The position numbers and the translations under genes are program-made. A stretch of DNA of 64,000 bases from contig NZ_MNPW01000010.1 in assembly GCF_001983175.1 (NCBI RefSeq), forward strand, positions 124,001 through 188,000, in the 5' to 3' direction. Below are positions 25,288-34,309 of this stretch, one piece after another; the stretch's first letter is position 1, and every line of letters starts with the position of its first letter. The notes under the pieces are model-generated. The model saw only the letters and a program-made list of their open reading frames with translations, did not search any database and was not told the DNA's origin. Origin of the DNA: Pseudomonas cedrina subsp. cedrina (GTDB lineage Bacteria; Pseudomonadota; Gammaproteobacteria; Pseudomonadales; Pseudomonadaceae).

Positions 25288-25472
25288 GGGTTTCGCTCTC
25301 TCTTCTGGATTTCCGTTTCCAGCCGATTGTTCGGCAGGTGGCTATCCCGAAAGGCGGCCTCTGCAGCGGCCTTTTCCTTCCGGGTTCCAAGAGGCTAGTC
25401 AATGAAAGCGTGGGGCGCTGCTGTCAGAAATATCAAATGACAGACTCGGCAATCAGCCAGTATTCGCCAGGT

Positions 25473-26513
25473 TCAGGCTTCCATCACTTTCCGAATATCC
25501 GCCGCCAATTCTCTTACACGCTCTTCCTCGGTATCCCACGCACACATGAAACGCGCGCCGCCTTTGCCAATGAAGGTGTAGAAGCGCCAGCCCTTGGCGG
25601 TCAGCGCCGCGATGGCCGGTTCAGAGAGTTGCAGGAACACGCCGTTGGCTTGTACCGGGAACATCAACTCGACGCCGGGAATATCCGCCACCAGGCTGCT
25701 CAGCAGTTGCGCGCAGTGGTTGGCGTGGCGCGCGTGTTTGAGCCAGGCGTCGTTTTCCAGCAGGCCCACCCAGGGGGCGGAGAGGAAGCGCATTTTCGAC
25801 GCCAGTTGGCCGGCCTGTTTGCAGCGGTAATCGAAGTCTTCGGCCAGCTTGTGGTTGAAGAACAGAATCGCTTCGCCCACCGCCATGCCGTTCTTGGTGC
25901 CGCCGAAGCACAGCACGTCAACGCCGGCTTTCCAGGTCAGGTCGGCCGGCGAGCAGCCGAGGAACGCACAGGCGTTGGAGAAGCGCGCGCCGTCCATGTG
26001 CAGGTTCAGGCCCAGTTCCTTGCAGGTGGCGCTGATGGCGCGGATTTCTTGCGGGGTGTACACGCTGCCGACTTCAGTGGCCTGGGTGAGGGTGACCACG
26101 CGCGGCTTGGGGTAGTGGATGTCCTGGCGCTTGAGGGCGATCTCGCGGATCGACTCCGGGGTCAGCTTGCCGTTTTCAGTGCGGGCGGTGAGCAGCTTGG
26201 AACCGTTGGAGAAAAACTCCGGCGCGCCGCATTCGTCGGTCTCGACGTGGGCGGTTTCCGAGCAAATCACGCTATGGTAGCTCTGACACAAGGATGACAG
26301 GGCGAGGGAGTTGGCGGCGGTGCCGTTGAAGGCGAAGAATACTTCGCAGTCGGTTTCGAACAGATTGCGGAAACCGTCGGCGGCGCGGTGGGTCCATTCA
26401 TCATCGCCGTAGGCGCGCTGATGGCCCTGGTTGGCTTGTTCCATGGCGGCCCAGGCTTCCGGGCAGATGCCGGAATAGTTGTCACTGGCGAATTGTTGGC
26501 TCTTGTCGGTCAT
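25473..26513 (-). CDS. ltaE: Low-specificity L-threonine aldolase
   Basis: 346 residues, the usual length, from the ATG at 26513 (MTDKSQQFASDNYSG) with AGGAA upstream; the open frame extends to 26636 but without support. A PLP enzyme of fold type I that cleaves threonine or allo-threonine to glycine and acetaldehyde. The PLP lysine is in CFGGTKNGMAVGEA; LHMDGARFSNA is the conserved aspartate-containing cofactor segment. It joins the glycine/serine branch of the locus next to glyA. Confidence 0.93.
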   Translation of the reverse strand: MTDKSQQFASDNYSGICPEAWAAMEQANQGHQRAYGDDEWTHRAADGFRNLFETDCEVFFAFNGTAANSLALSSLCQSYHSVICSETAHVETDECGAPEFFSNGSKLLTARTENGKLTPESIREIALKRQDIHYPKPRVVTLTQATEVGSVYTPQEIRAISATCKELGLNLHMDGARFSNACAFLGCSPADLTWKAGVDVLCFGGTKNGMAVGEAILFFNHKLAEDFDYRCKQAGQLASKMRFLSAPWVGLLENDAWLKHARHANHCAQLLSSLVADIPGVELMFPVQANGVFLQLSEPAIAALTAKGWRFYTFIGKGGARFMCAWDTEEERVRELAADIRKVMEA

Positions 26514-26603
26514 GGCCCATTCCTGTGGTCGATGTTGGTGCGCACTGTAACCAAGATTGTCGCGGGTGCGCACGCCCTGTAAATGCAAAGTCACTGGGGA
26601 ATT

Positions 26604-27332
26604 ATGCACGGTACTGGAACGATGCCTGTCGGACATGTCCGTGATGGCGCTTTGGATCTACTCAAGTGGCTGGCGCTGTTGAGTATGGTGCTGGACCATT
26701 TGCGGTATGTCGGCTGGAGCCTGGATGGGCTGTATGTGCCGGGACGTCTGGCGTTCCCGTGGTTTTGCCTGGCGATTGCGGCGAACCTGCATCGGGTCAG
26801 AAATGCAGCCGTGACCGGCCACTGGCGGTATCTGGGCTGGCTGTTGCTGTTCAGTGTCATCAGCGAAGTGCCCTATCGGTTGTTTATCGAGGATGCCGAT
26901 ACGTTGAATGTGTTGCCGACACTGGCGCTGGGGTTGCTGGTTGCGCGGGGATGGCAGCAGAAGGCGGTGGTTGATCGAGGATTGGCGCTGATCGCGCTCA
27001 TTGTTGGCGCGGTTTTTTCGACTCAGCTGATGTTCGGGTTTTTTGGTGTATTGCTGCCATTGGCGATGTTGCTGGCGTTCCGTCTCCCTTGGTATTTCAG
27101 CTTATTGCCGGGTTTGGTGTGCGTCGCGGCCAACCAATGGCAGGTTCTGCTCAATAGCGGCAGCCTTGTCGCGATGCTTGGCTTGGCGACATGCCTGATT
27201 GCGCCATTGGCAGGATTGGTCCTGTTGCGACATGCCAAGAATGTCTCCCCACCCGCCATGCGACGCTGGGCCTATGCGCTGTATCCGCTGCATTTCCTCC
27301 TGTTGCTACTCATCCGCCAGATCACCGCCTAA
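26604..27332 (+). CDS. TraX family membrane protein
   Basis: 242 residues from the ATG at 26604 (GGGGAA upstream); an ATG at 26583 is an alternative. The DGALDLLKWLALLSMVLDH start and the HLRYV and PGRLAFPWFCLAIA blocks identify the TraX/acyltransferase-like membrane family. About seven hydrophobic segments are seen. TraX of F plasmid acetylates pilin, but chromosomal homologues between ltaE and glyA in pseudomonads have no known role. No conjugation genes are nearby. Confidence 0.78.
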   Translation: MHGTGTMPVGHVRDGALDLLKWLALLSMVLDHLRYVGWSLDGLYVPGRLAFPWFCLAIAANLHRVRNAAVTGHWRYLGWLLLFSVISEVPYRLFIEDADTLNVLPTLALGLLVARGWQQKAVVDRGLALIALIVGAVFSTQLMFGFFGVLLPLAMLLAFRLPWYFSLLPGLVCVAANQWQVLLNSGSLVAMLGLATCLIAPLAGLVLLRHAKNVSPPAMRRWAYALYPLHFLLLLLIRQITA

Positions 27333-27336
27333 CCCC

Positions 27337-27423
27337 TGTGGGAGCTGGCTTGCCTGCGATGTTGGCACCTCGGTGTGCCAGCAGGAAAGCGGTGCTGCCA
27401 TCGCAGGCAAGCCAGCTCCCACA
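27337..27423. repeat. REP pair, TGTGGGAGCTGGC family
   Basis: TGTGGGAGCTGGCTTGCCTG and its complement; the middle carries TTGGCACC..GGTGTGCCA as an inner inverted repeat. It lies between the TraX-like gene and glyA. Confidence 0.9.
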
Positions 27424-27581
27424 CAAGCCTGTTCCCACATTTGTTCTGTGTCGCTCAGCTAATGTCGTAAACGCACCTTTGCGTGGCGTGCGTAGGCATT
27501 TGATCCAGCGGCGCCAGCCCTACCATCGCTGCAAAGGGCCTCACTCTGGCCCCAACAATACGAAAGGCTGGGAGAGACGCG

Positions 27582-28835
27582 ATGTTCAGCAAACAAGATC
27601 AGATCCAGGGTTACGACGATGCACTGTTGGCGGCCATGAACGCCGAGGAGCAACGTCAGGAAGATCACATCGAACTGATCGCGTCCGAGAACTACACCAG
27701 CAAGCGCGTGATGGAAGCGCAAGGCAGCGGCCTCACCAACAAATACGCCGAAGGCTACCCGGGCAAACGCTACTACGGCGGCTGCGAGCACGTGGACAAG
27801 GTCGAGGCCCTGGCCATCGAGCGCGCCAAGCAACTGTTCGGCGCCGATTACGCCAACGTGCAGCCGCACTCCGGCTCCTCCGCCAACAGCGCGGTGTACC
27901 TGGCGCTGATCAATGCCGGCGACACCATCCTGGGCATGAGCCTGGCCCACGGCGGCCACCTGACCCACGGCGCCAAAGTGTCGTCCTCGGGCAAGCTGTA
28001 CAACGCCGTGCAGTACGGCATCAACACCGACACCGGCCTGATCGACTACGACGAAGTCGAGCGCCTGGCCGTGGAGCACCAGCCGAAGATGGTCGTGGCC
28101 GGCTTCTCCGCTTATTCCAAGACCCTGGACTTCCCGCGTTTTCGCGCGATCGCCGACAAGGTCGGCGCGCTGCTGTTCGTCGACATGGCCCACGTCGCCG
28201 GCCTGGTCGCCGCCGGCCTGTACCCGAACCCACTGCCTTACGCCGACGTGGTCACCACTACTACCCACAAGACTCTGCGCGGTCCGCGTGGCGGCCTGAT
28301 CCTGGCCAAGGCCAACGAAGCCATCGAGAAGAAACTCAACGCCGCCGTGTTCCCCGGTGCCCAGGGCGGCCCGCTGATGCACGTGATCGCCGGCAAGGCC
28401 GTGTGCTTCAAGGAAGCCCAGGAACCTGGCTTCAAGGTCTACCAACAGCAAGTGATCGACAACGCCCAGGCCATGGCCGAGGTGTTTATCAAGCGCGGCT
28501 ACGATGTAGTGTCCGGCGGCACCGACAACCACCTGTTCCTGGTCAGCCTGATCCGTCAGGGCCTCACCGGCAAGGACGCGGACGCCGCCCTGGGCCGTGC
28601 CCACATCACCGTCAACAAGAACGCGGTGCCGAATGACCCGCAGTCGCCGTTCGTGACCTCGGGCCTGCGCATCGGCACCCCGGCGGTGACCACGCGTGGT
28701 TTCAAAGTGCCGCAATGCGTTGAGTTGGCCGGCTGGATCTGCGACATCCTCGACAACCTCGGCGACGCCGACGTCGAGGCCAACGTGGCCAAGCACGTGT
28801 CTGCCCTGTGCGCTGATTTCCCGGTTTATCGCTGA
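27582..28835 (+). CDS. glyA: Serine hydroxymethyltransferase
   Basis: 417 residues, full length. PLP fold-type I; the Schiff-base lysine is K230 in TTTTHKTLRGPRGG. It interconverts glycine and serine with 5,10-methylene-tetrahydrofolate. As first gene of the glyA-soxBDAG-purU-fdhA group it uses the methylene-THF made by sarcosine oxidase to turn glycine into serine, which sdaB then deaminates. A GGAGAG ribosome site precedes the ATG. soxB follows 22 bases after. Confidence 0.96.
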   Translation: MFSKQDQIQGYDDALLAAMNAEEQRQEDHIELIASENYTSKRVMEAQGSGLTNKYAEGYPGKRYYGGCEHVDKVEALAIERAKQLFGADYANVQPHSGSSANSAVYLALINAGDTILGMSLAHGGHLTHGAKVSSSGKLYNAVQYGINTDTGLIDYDEVERLAVEHQPKMVVAGFSAYSKTLDFPRFRAIADKVGALLFVDMAHVAGLVAAGLYPNPLPYADVVTTTTHKTLRGPRGGLILAKANEAIEKKLNAAVFPGAQGGPLMHVIAGKAVCFKEAQEPGFKVYQQQVIDNAQAMAEVFIKRGYDVVSGGTDNHLFLVSLIRQGLTGKDADAALGRAHITVNKNAVPNDPQSPFVTSGLRIGTPAVTTRGFKVPQCVELAGWICDILDNLGDADVEANVAKHVSALCADFPVYR

Positions 28836-28857
28836 GCGCGGTTTTGGAGTAATGACT

Positions 28858-30108
28858 ATGCAACGCTACTCAGGCTTCGGCCTCTTCAAGCACTCCCTCA
28901 GCCACCACGAAAACTGGCAGAAGATGTGGCGCACGCCCACCCCTAAAAAGGTCTACGACGTGGTCATCGTCGGCGGTGGCGGGCATGGTCTGGCAACCGC
29001 TTACTACCTGGCCAAGGAGCACGGCATCACCAACGTGGCCGTAGTCGAAAAGGGCTGGTTGGGCGGCGGTAACACCGCGCGCAACACCACCATCGTGCGT
29101 TCCAACTACCTCTGGGACGAGTCGGCGCACCTGTACGAACACGCGATGAAACTGTGGGAGGGCCTGTCCCAGGACCTGAACTACAACGTGATGTTCTCCC
29201 AGCGTGGCGTGTACAACCTGTGCCACACCCTGCAGGACATCCGGGATTCCGAGCGTCGCGTCAGCGCCAACCGCCTCAACGGCGTGGACGGCGAGCTGCT
29301 CAACGCCAAGCAGGTAGCCGACGAGATCCCATACCTCGACTGCTCGAAAAACACCCGCTACCCGGTACTCGGCGCCACCGTGCAACGTCGCGGCGGCGTG
29401 GCCCGTCACGATGCCGTGGCCTGGGGCTTTGCCCGCGCCGCTGACGCACTCGGCGTGGACTTGATCCAGCAGACCGAAGTGATCGGTTTCCGCAAGGAAA
29501 ACGGCGTGTGCATCGGCGTGGAAACCAACAAAGGCTTTATCGGCGCCAAGCGCGTCGGCGTGGTGACCGCCGGTAACTCCGGGCACATGGCCTCACTGGC
29601 GGGCTTTCGCCTGCCGATCGAATCCCATCCGCTGCAAGCGTTGGTGTCGGAGCCGATCAAGCCGATTATCGACAGCGTGATCATGTCCAACGCCGTGCAC
29701 GGCTACATCAGCCAGTCCGACAAGGGCGACCTGGTGATCGGCGCCGGTATCGACGGCTACAACGGCTACGGCCAGCGCGGTTCGTACCCGGTGATCGAAC
29801 ACACTATCCAGGCCATCGTCGAGATGTTCCCGGTGCTCTCGCGGGTGCGCATGAACCGCCAGTGGGGCGGCATCGTCGACACCACGCCGGACGCGTGCCC
29901 GATCATCTCCAAGACCCCGGTACCGAACATGTTCTTCAACTGCGGGTGGGGCACCGGTGGCTTCAAGGCCACCCCAGGCTCGGGCAACGTGTTTGCCGCC
30001 AGCCTCGCCAAGGGTGAAATGCACCCATTGGCTGCACCTTTCTCCATCGACCGTTTCCACAACGGTGCGTTGATCGACGAACACGGCGCCGCGGCCGTCG
30101 CCCACTAA
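28858..30108 (+). CDS. soxB: Heterotetrameric sarcosine oxidase, beta subunit
   Basis: 416 residues from the ATG at 28858, which has GGAG 9 nt upstream (the ATG at 28852 is too close to it). The FAD-binding motif is VVIVGGGGHGLATAYYLAKE; the family's FMN-attachment region and the GWGTGGFKATPGSG cofactor loop are present. It oxidises sarcosine to glycine at FAD; electrons go to FMN, NAD and oxygen. Second gene of the operon. Confidence 0.95.
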   Translation: MQRYSGFGLFKHSLSHHENWQKMWRTPTPKKVYDVVIVGGGGHGLATAYYLAKEHGITNVAVVEKGWLGGGNTARNTTIVRSNYLWDESAHLYEHAMKLWEGLSQDLNYNVMFSQRGVYNLCHTLQDIRDSERRVSANRLNGVDGELLNAKQVADEIPYLDCSKNTRYPVLGATVQRRGGVARHDAVAWGFARAADALGVDLIQQTEVIGFRKENGVCIGVETNKGFIGAKRVGVVTAGNSGHMASLAGFRLPIESHPLQALVSEPIKPIIDSVIMSNAVHGYISQSDKGDLVIGAGIDGYNGYGQRGSYPVIEHTIQAIVEMFPVLSRVRMNRQWGGIVDTTPDACPIISKTPVPNMFFNCGWGTGGFKATPGSGNVFAASLAKGEMHPLAAPFSIDRFHNGALIDEHGAAAVAH

Positions 30109-30123
30109 CAGGAGAAATTTCCT

Positions 30124-30426
30124 ATGTTGCATATCTTCTGTCCTCACTGCTTTGAGCTGCGCTCCGAAGAGGAATTCCACGCGTCCGGCCAAGCGCACAT
30201 CCCGCGCCCGCTGGACCCGAATGCTTGCACCGATGCGCAGTGGGGCGACTACATGTTCTTTCGCGACAACCCCCGTGGCCTGCATCATGAACTGTGGATT
30301 CACGCCGCCGGTTGCCGCCAGTACTTCAACGCCACCCGCGACACCCTGACCTACGAAATTCTTGAAACCTACAAGATCGGCGAGAAGCCGCAATTCACCG
30401 CCAAGGCTTCTGGAGAGAAGGTATGA
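30124..30426 (+). CDS. soxD: Heterotetrameric sarcosine oxidase, delta subunit
   Basis: 100 residues, typical for the family. The N-terminal zinc-binding pair is in HIFCPHCFELR; further His/Cys ligands are in HHELWIHAAGCRQYF. It is a structural zinc subunit of the SoxBDAG complex. Its stop overlaps the soxA start by 4 bases. Confidence 0.94.
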   Translation: MLHIFCPHCFELRSEEEFHASGQAHIPRPLDPNACTDAQWGDYMFFRDNPRGLHHELWIHAAGCRQYFNATRDTLTYEILETYKIGEKPQFTAKASGEKV

Positions 30427-33400
30427 GCCAGACCAATCGCCTGTCCAATGGTGGCCGCATCGACCGCAATAAAGTCCTGACGTTTACCTTCAACGGCCAG
30501 AGCTACAAAGGCTTTGAGGGTGACACCCTGGCCGCAGCCCTGCTGGCCAACGGCGTCGATATCATCGGCCGCAGCTTCAAGTACTCGCGCCCGCGCGGCA
30601 TCTTTGCCGCCGGTGCCGAAGAACCGAACGCAGTGCTGCAGATCGGCGCCACCGAAGCGACGCAAATCCCTAACGTGCGCGCCACGCAACAAGCGCTGTA
30701 CCAGGGTTTGGTCGCCACCAGCACCAACGGCTGGCCGAGCGTGAACAACGACATGATGGGCATTCTCGGCAAGGTCGGCGGCAAGCTGATGCCGCCGGGC
30801 TTCTACTACAAAACCTTCATGTACCCGCAATCGTTCTGGATGACGTACGAGAAGTACATCCGCAAGGCTGCTGGTTTGGGCCGCTCGCCGACCGAGAACG
30901 ACCCGGACACCTACGACAACTTCAACCGTCACTGCGACGTGCTGGTGGTCGGCGCAGGCCCAGCCGGCCTGGCGGCTGCACTGGCTGCCGCGCGCAGCGG
31001 TGCGCGCGTGATCATCGCTGATGAGCAGGAAGAGTTTGGTGGTTCGCTGCTCGATTCGCGTGAAAGCCTCGACGGCAAACCGGCCGCAGAATGGGTCGCC
31101 AGCGTCATTGCAGAATTGAAAGCCCTGCCGGACGTGGTACTGCTGCCCCGCGCCACCGTCAACGGTTACCACGACCATAACTTCCTGACCATTCACGAAC
31201 GCCTCACCGATCACCTCGGTGACCGTGCGCCCATCGGCGTGGTGCGTCAGCGTATCCACCGTGTGCGCGCCAAGCGTGTGGTGCTGGCGACCGGTGCGTG
31301 CGAGCGCCCGCTGGTGTACGGCAACAACGATGTGCCGGGCAACATGCTCGCCGGTGCAGTCTCCACCTACGTGCGCCGCTACGGTGTGGCACCGGGTAAG
31401 AAACTGGTGCTGTCGACCAACAACGACCACGCCTATCGCGTTGCGCTGGACTGGCTCGATGCGGGTCTGCAAGTGGTCGCGGTGGCCGATGTGCGCCACA
31501 ACCCACGCGGCGCCCTGGTTGAAGAAGCCCGCGCCAAAGGCATTCGTATCCTTACCGGCAGCGCCGTGATCGAAGCCCGTGGCACCAAGCGCGTGACCGC
31601 TGCGCGTATCGCCGCGATTGACGTCAAGGCGCATAAAGTCACCAGCCCCGGCGAGTGGCTGGACTGCGACCTGGTGGCCAGCTCCGGCGGCTACAGCCCG
31701 GTGGTCCACCTGGCTTCGCACCTGGGCGGCAAGCCGACCTGGCGTGAAGACATCCTCGGTTTTGTGCCGGGCGAAGCGCCGCAGAAACGCGTGTGCGTCG
31801 GTGGCATCAACGGCGTCTACGGCCTTGGTGATTCCCTGGCCGATGGTTTTGAAGGCGGCGTGCGCGCGGCCAGCGAAGCCGGTTTTGCGCCGGTCGAAGG
31901 CACTCTGCCAAAAGCACTCAGCCGTCTGGAAGAACCGACCCTGGGCATTTACCAGGTGCCGCACGACAAACCCACCGCTCGGGCGCCGAAGCAATTCGTC
32001 GACCTGCAAAACGATGTGACCGCCGCCGCCATCGAACTCGCCACCCGCGAAGGTTTCGAGTCGGTCGAGCACGTCAAACGCTACACCGCACTGGGCTTCG
32101 GCACCGACCAGGGCAAGCTGGGCAACGTCAACGGCCTGGCCATTGCGGCCCGTTCGCTGAACGTGACCATCCCGCAGATGGGCACCACCATGTTCCGCCC
32201 GAACTACACGCCGGTCACCTTCGGTGCGATTGCCGGGCGTCACTGCGGGCACATCTTCGAGCCGGTGCGCTACACCGCATTGCAAGCCTGGCACGTAAAG
32301 AACGGTGCCGAGTTCGAAGACGTCGGCCAGTGGAAACGCCCTTGGTATTTCCCACGCAACGGTGAAGACCTGCACGCTGCGGTAAAACGCGAATGCCTGG
32401 CCGTGCGCGACAGCGTCGGCCTGCTGGATGCGTCCACACTCGGCAAGATCGACATCCAGGGCCCGGACGCGCGTGAGTTCCTCAACCGCATCTACACCAA
32501 CGCCTGGACCAAGCTCGACGTGGGCAAGGCGCGCTACGGCCTGATGTGCAAGGAAGACGGCATGGTCTTCGACGATGGCGTGACCGCGTGCCTGGCCGAC
32601 AACCACTTCCTGATGACCACCACCACCGGCGGCGCCGCTCGCGTGCTGCAGTGGCTGGAAATCTACCAGCAGACCGAATGGCCGGACCTCAAGGTGTATT
32701 TCACCTCGGTTACCGACCACTGGGCGACCATGACCCTGTCCGGCCCCAACAGCCGCAAGCTGCTGGCGGAAGTCACCGACATCGACCTGGACAAGGACGG
32801 CTTCCCGTTCATGACCTGGAAGGAAGGCCTGGTCGGCGGCGTGCCGGCGCGGGTGTTCCGTATTTCGTTCACCGGTGAGCTGTCGTACGAAGTCAACGTG
32901 CAGGCCGATTACGCCATGGGCGTGCTGGAACAGATCGTCGAGGCCGGCAAAAAGTACAACCTGACCCCGTACGGCACCGAAACCATGCACGTATTGCGGG
33001 CCGAGAAGGGCTTCATCATCGTCGGCCAGGACACCGACGGCTCGATGACCCCGGACGACTTGAACATGGGCTGGTGCGTGGGCCGTACCAAACCGTTCTC
33101 GTGGATCGGCTGGCGCGGGATGAACCGTGAAGACTGCGTGCGTGAAGAGCGCAAGCAACTGGTGGGGCTCAAACCGATTGATCCGAACGTGTGGCTGCCG
33201 GAAGGCGCGCAGTTGGTGTTCGATCCGAAGCAGACGATTCCGATGAAGATGGTCGGCCATGTCACCTCCAGCTATGCGCACAACTCCCTGGGTTATTCGT
33301 TTGCCATGGGTGTGGTGAAGGGCGGCTTGAAGCGCATCGGTGAGCGGGTGTTTTCACCGCAGGCCGATGGCAGCGTGATCGAGGCTGAGATTGTGTCTTC

Positions 33401-33440
33401 AGTGTTCTTTGACCCGAAAGGTGAGCGGCAGAACATCTGA
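30423..33440 (+). CDS. soxA: Heterotetrameric sarcosine oxidase, alpha subunit
   Basis: 1005 residues, full length. It begins with a 2Fe-2S-like (Fer2_4) fold (about 20-100), then a dinucleotide-binding domain (VVGAGPAGLAAALAAARSG, about 175), and ends in a folate-binding GcvT/aminomethyltransferase domain (about 620-1000) containing SGPNSRKLL and FTGELSYEVNV. The last domain transfers the methyl-derived carbon to tetrahydrofolate. A long antisense frame over this gene is only a codon-bias shadow. Confidence 0.95.
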   Translation: MSQTNRLSNGGRIDRNKVLTFTFNGQSYKGFEGDTLAAALLANGVDIIGRSFKYSRPRGIFAAGAEEPNAVLQIGATEATQIPNVRATQQALYQGLVATSTNGWPSVNNDMMGILGKVGGKLMPPGFYYKTFMYPQSFWMTYEKYIRKAAGLGRSPTENDPDTYDNFNRHCDVLVVGAGPAGLAAALAAARSGARVIIADEQEEFGGSLLDSRESLDGKPAAEWVASVIAELKALPDVVLLPRATVNGYHDHNFLTIHERLTDHLGDRAPIGVVRQRIHRVRAKRVVLATGACERPLVYGNNDVPGNMLAGAVSTYVRRYGVAPGKKLVLSTNNDHAYRVALDWLDAGLQVVAVADVRHNPRGALVEEARAKGIRILTGSAVIEARGTKRVTAARIAAIDVKAHKVTSPGEWLDCDLVASSGGYSPVVHLASHLGGKPTWREDILGFVPGEAPQKRVCVGGINGVYGLGDSLADGFEGGVRAASEAGFAPVEGTLPKALSRLEEPTLGIYQVPHDKPTARAPKQFVDLQNDVTAAAIELATREGFESVEHVKRYTALGFGTDQGKLGNVNGLAIAARSLNVTIPQMGTTMFRPNYTPVTFGAIAGRHCGHIFEPVRYTALQAWHVKNGAEFEDVGQWKRPWYFPRNGEDLHAAVKRECLAVRDSVGLLDASTLGKIDIQGPDAREFLNRIYTNAWTKLDVGKARYGLMCKEDGMVFDDGVTACLADNHFLMTTTTGGAARVLQWLEIYQQTEWPDLKVYFTSVTDHWATMTLSGPNSRKLLAEVTDIDLDKDGFPFMTWKEGLVGGVPARVFRISFTGELSYEVNVQADYAMGVLEQIVEAGKKYNLTPYGTETMHVLRAEKGFIIVGQDTDGSMTPDDLNMGWCVGRTKPFSWIGWRGMNREDCVREERKQLVGLKPIDPNVWLPEGAQLVFDPKQTIPMKMVGHVTSSYAHNSLGYSFAMGVVKGGLKRIGERVFSPQADGSVIEAEIVSSVFFDPKGERQNI

Positions 33441-33457
33441 CAGACCGAGGCGCCTGC

Positions 33458-33517
33458 ATCGCAGGCAAGCCAGCTCCCACAAAACATGTGGGAGCCGGGC
33501 TTGCCCGCGATGAGGCC
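33458..33517. repeat. REP pair in outward orientation inside the sox operon
   Basis: ATCGCAGGCAAGCCAGCTCC and TGTGGGAGCCGGGCTTGCCC with only a few bases between the arms, in the soxA-soxG gap. The two arms belong to slightly different subtypes (GCTGGC against GCCGGGC). Confidence 0.88.
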
Positions 33518-33551
33518 AGAACAGTCACCACAGAATTCAGACAGGTGCTTT

Positions 33552-34187
33552 ATGACAGCAGCCAATGTTTACCAACAACGCCCCACCACCGGTGCCAAGG
33601 CCGAGTCGTCGCTGCACCATGCCGACCTCGCCAGCCTGGTCGGCAAGGGCCGCAAAAACGCCGGCGTGACCGTGCGCGAAAAGAAACTCCTGGGTCACCT
33701 GACCATTCGTGGAAACGGCCATGACGCGGCCTTCGCCGCCGGCGTGCACAAGGCCCTGGGTATCGAGCTTCCCGGCGCCCTGACGGTTATCGTCAACGGC
33801 GACACCAGCCTGCAATGGCTCGGTCCGGACGAGTGGTTGTTGATCGTGCCGAGCGGCGAAGAATTCGCCGCCGAGCAAAACCTGCGCGCAGCCCTGGGTG
33901 ATTTGCATATCCAGATCGTCAACGTCAGCGGCGGCCAGCAGATCCTTGAACTGAGCGGCCCGAACGTGCGCGATGTGCTGATGAAATCCACCAGCTACGA
34001 CGTGCACCCCAACAACTTCCCGGTGGGCAAGGCGGTGGGCACGGTGTTCGCCAAGTCGCAACTGGTGATCCGCCATACCGCCGAGGACACCTGGGAACTG
34101 CTGATTCGTCGCAGTTTCTCGGATTACTGGTGGTTGTGGCTGCAGGATGCCTCGGCCGAGTTTGGCCTGAGCGTCGTCGCACAATGA
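33552..34187 (+). CDS. soxG: Heterotetrameric sarcosine oxidase, gamma subunit
   Basis: 211 residues from the ATG at 33552 (MTAANVYQQRPTTG), with AGGTG upstream; the frame opens 66 bases earlier inside the REP. The sequence (LGPDEWLLIVPSGEE, VNVSGGQQILELSGPNVRDV) is the GcvT-like gamma-subunit fold. Its stop codon overlaps the next REP pair. Confidence 0.93.
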   Translation: MTAANVYQQRPTTGAKAESSLHHADLASLVGKGRKNAGVTVREKKLLGHLTIRGNGHDAAFAAGVHKALGIELPGALTVIVNGDTSLQWLGPDEWLLIVPSGEEFAAEQNLRAALGDLHIQIVNVSGGQQILELSGPNVRDVLMKSTSYDVHPNNFPVGKAVGTVFAKSQLVIRHTAEDTWELLIRRSFSDYWWLWLQDASAEFGLSVVAQ

Positions 34188-34292
34188 TCGTTCCCACGCT
34201 CCGCGTGGGAATGCATCCCGGGACGCTCCGCGTCCCAACAGCGGACGCAGAGCGTCCATGGCGGCATGCCCACGCAGAGCGTGGGAACGATC
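34186..34292. repeat. REP pair, GATCGTTCCCACGC family, overlapping the soxG stop codon
   Basis: GATCGTTCCCACGCTCCGCG and the complementary end, with inner GGACGC/GCGTCC hairpins. The first two bases coincide with the last two of the soxG TGA. purU starts 17 bases after. Confidence 0.9.
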
Positions 34293-34309
34293 AGCCTGAG
34301 GAGTGACCC

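Noticed and set aside
25345..25380. Terminator-like GGCCGC hairpin with T-rich end
   Set aside because: The stem is imperfect, the T-run is only four bases, and there is no plus-strand gene before it.
26514..26636. Longer ltaE start
   Set aside because: The ATG at 26513 has AGGAA at proper distance and gives the standard 346-residue enzyme.
33486..33551. N-terminal extension of soxG through the REP (MWEPGLPAMRP...)
   Set aside because: The extension is the REP read as protein and has no ribosome site; the start at 33552 fits the family.
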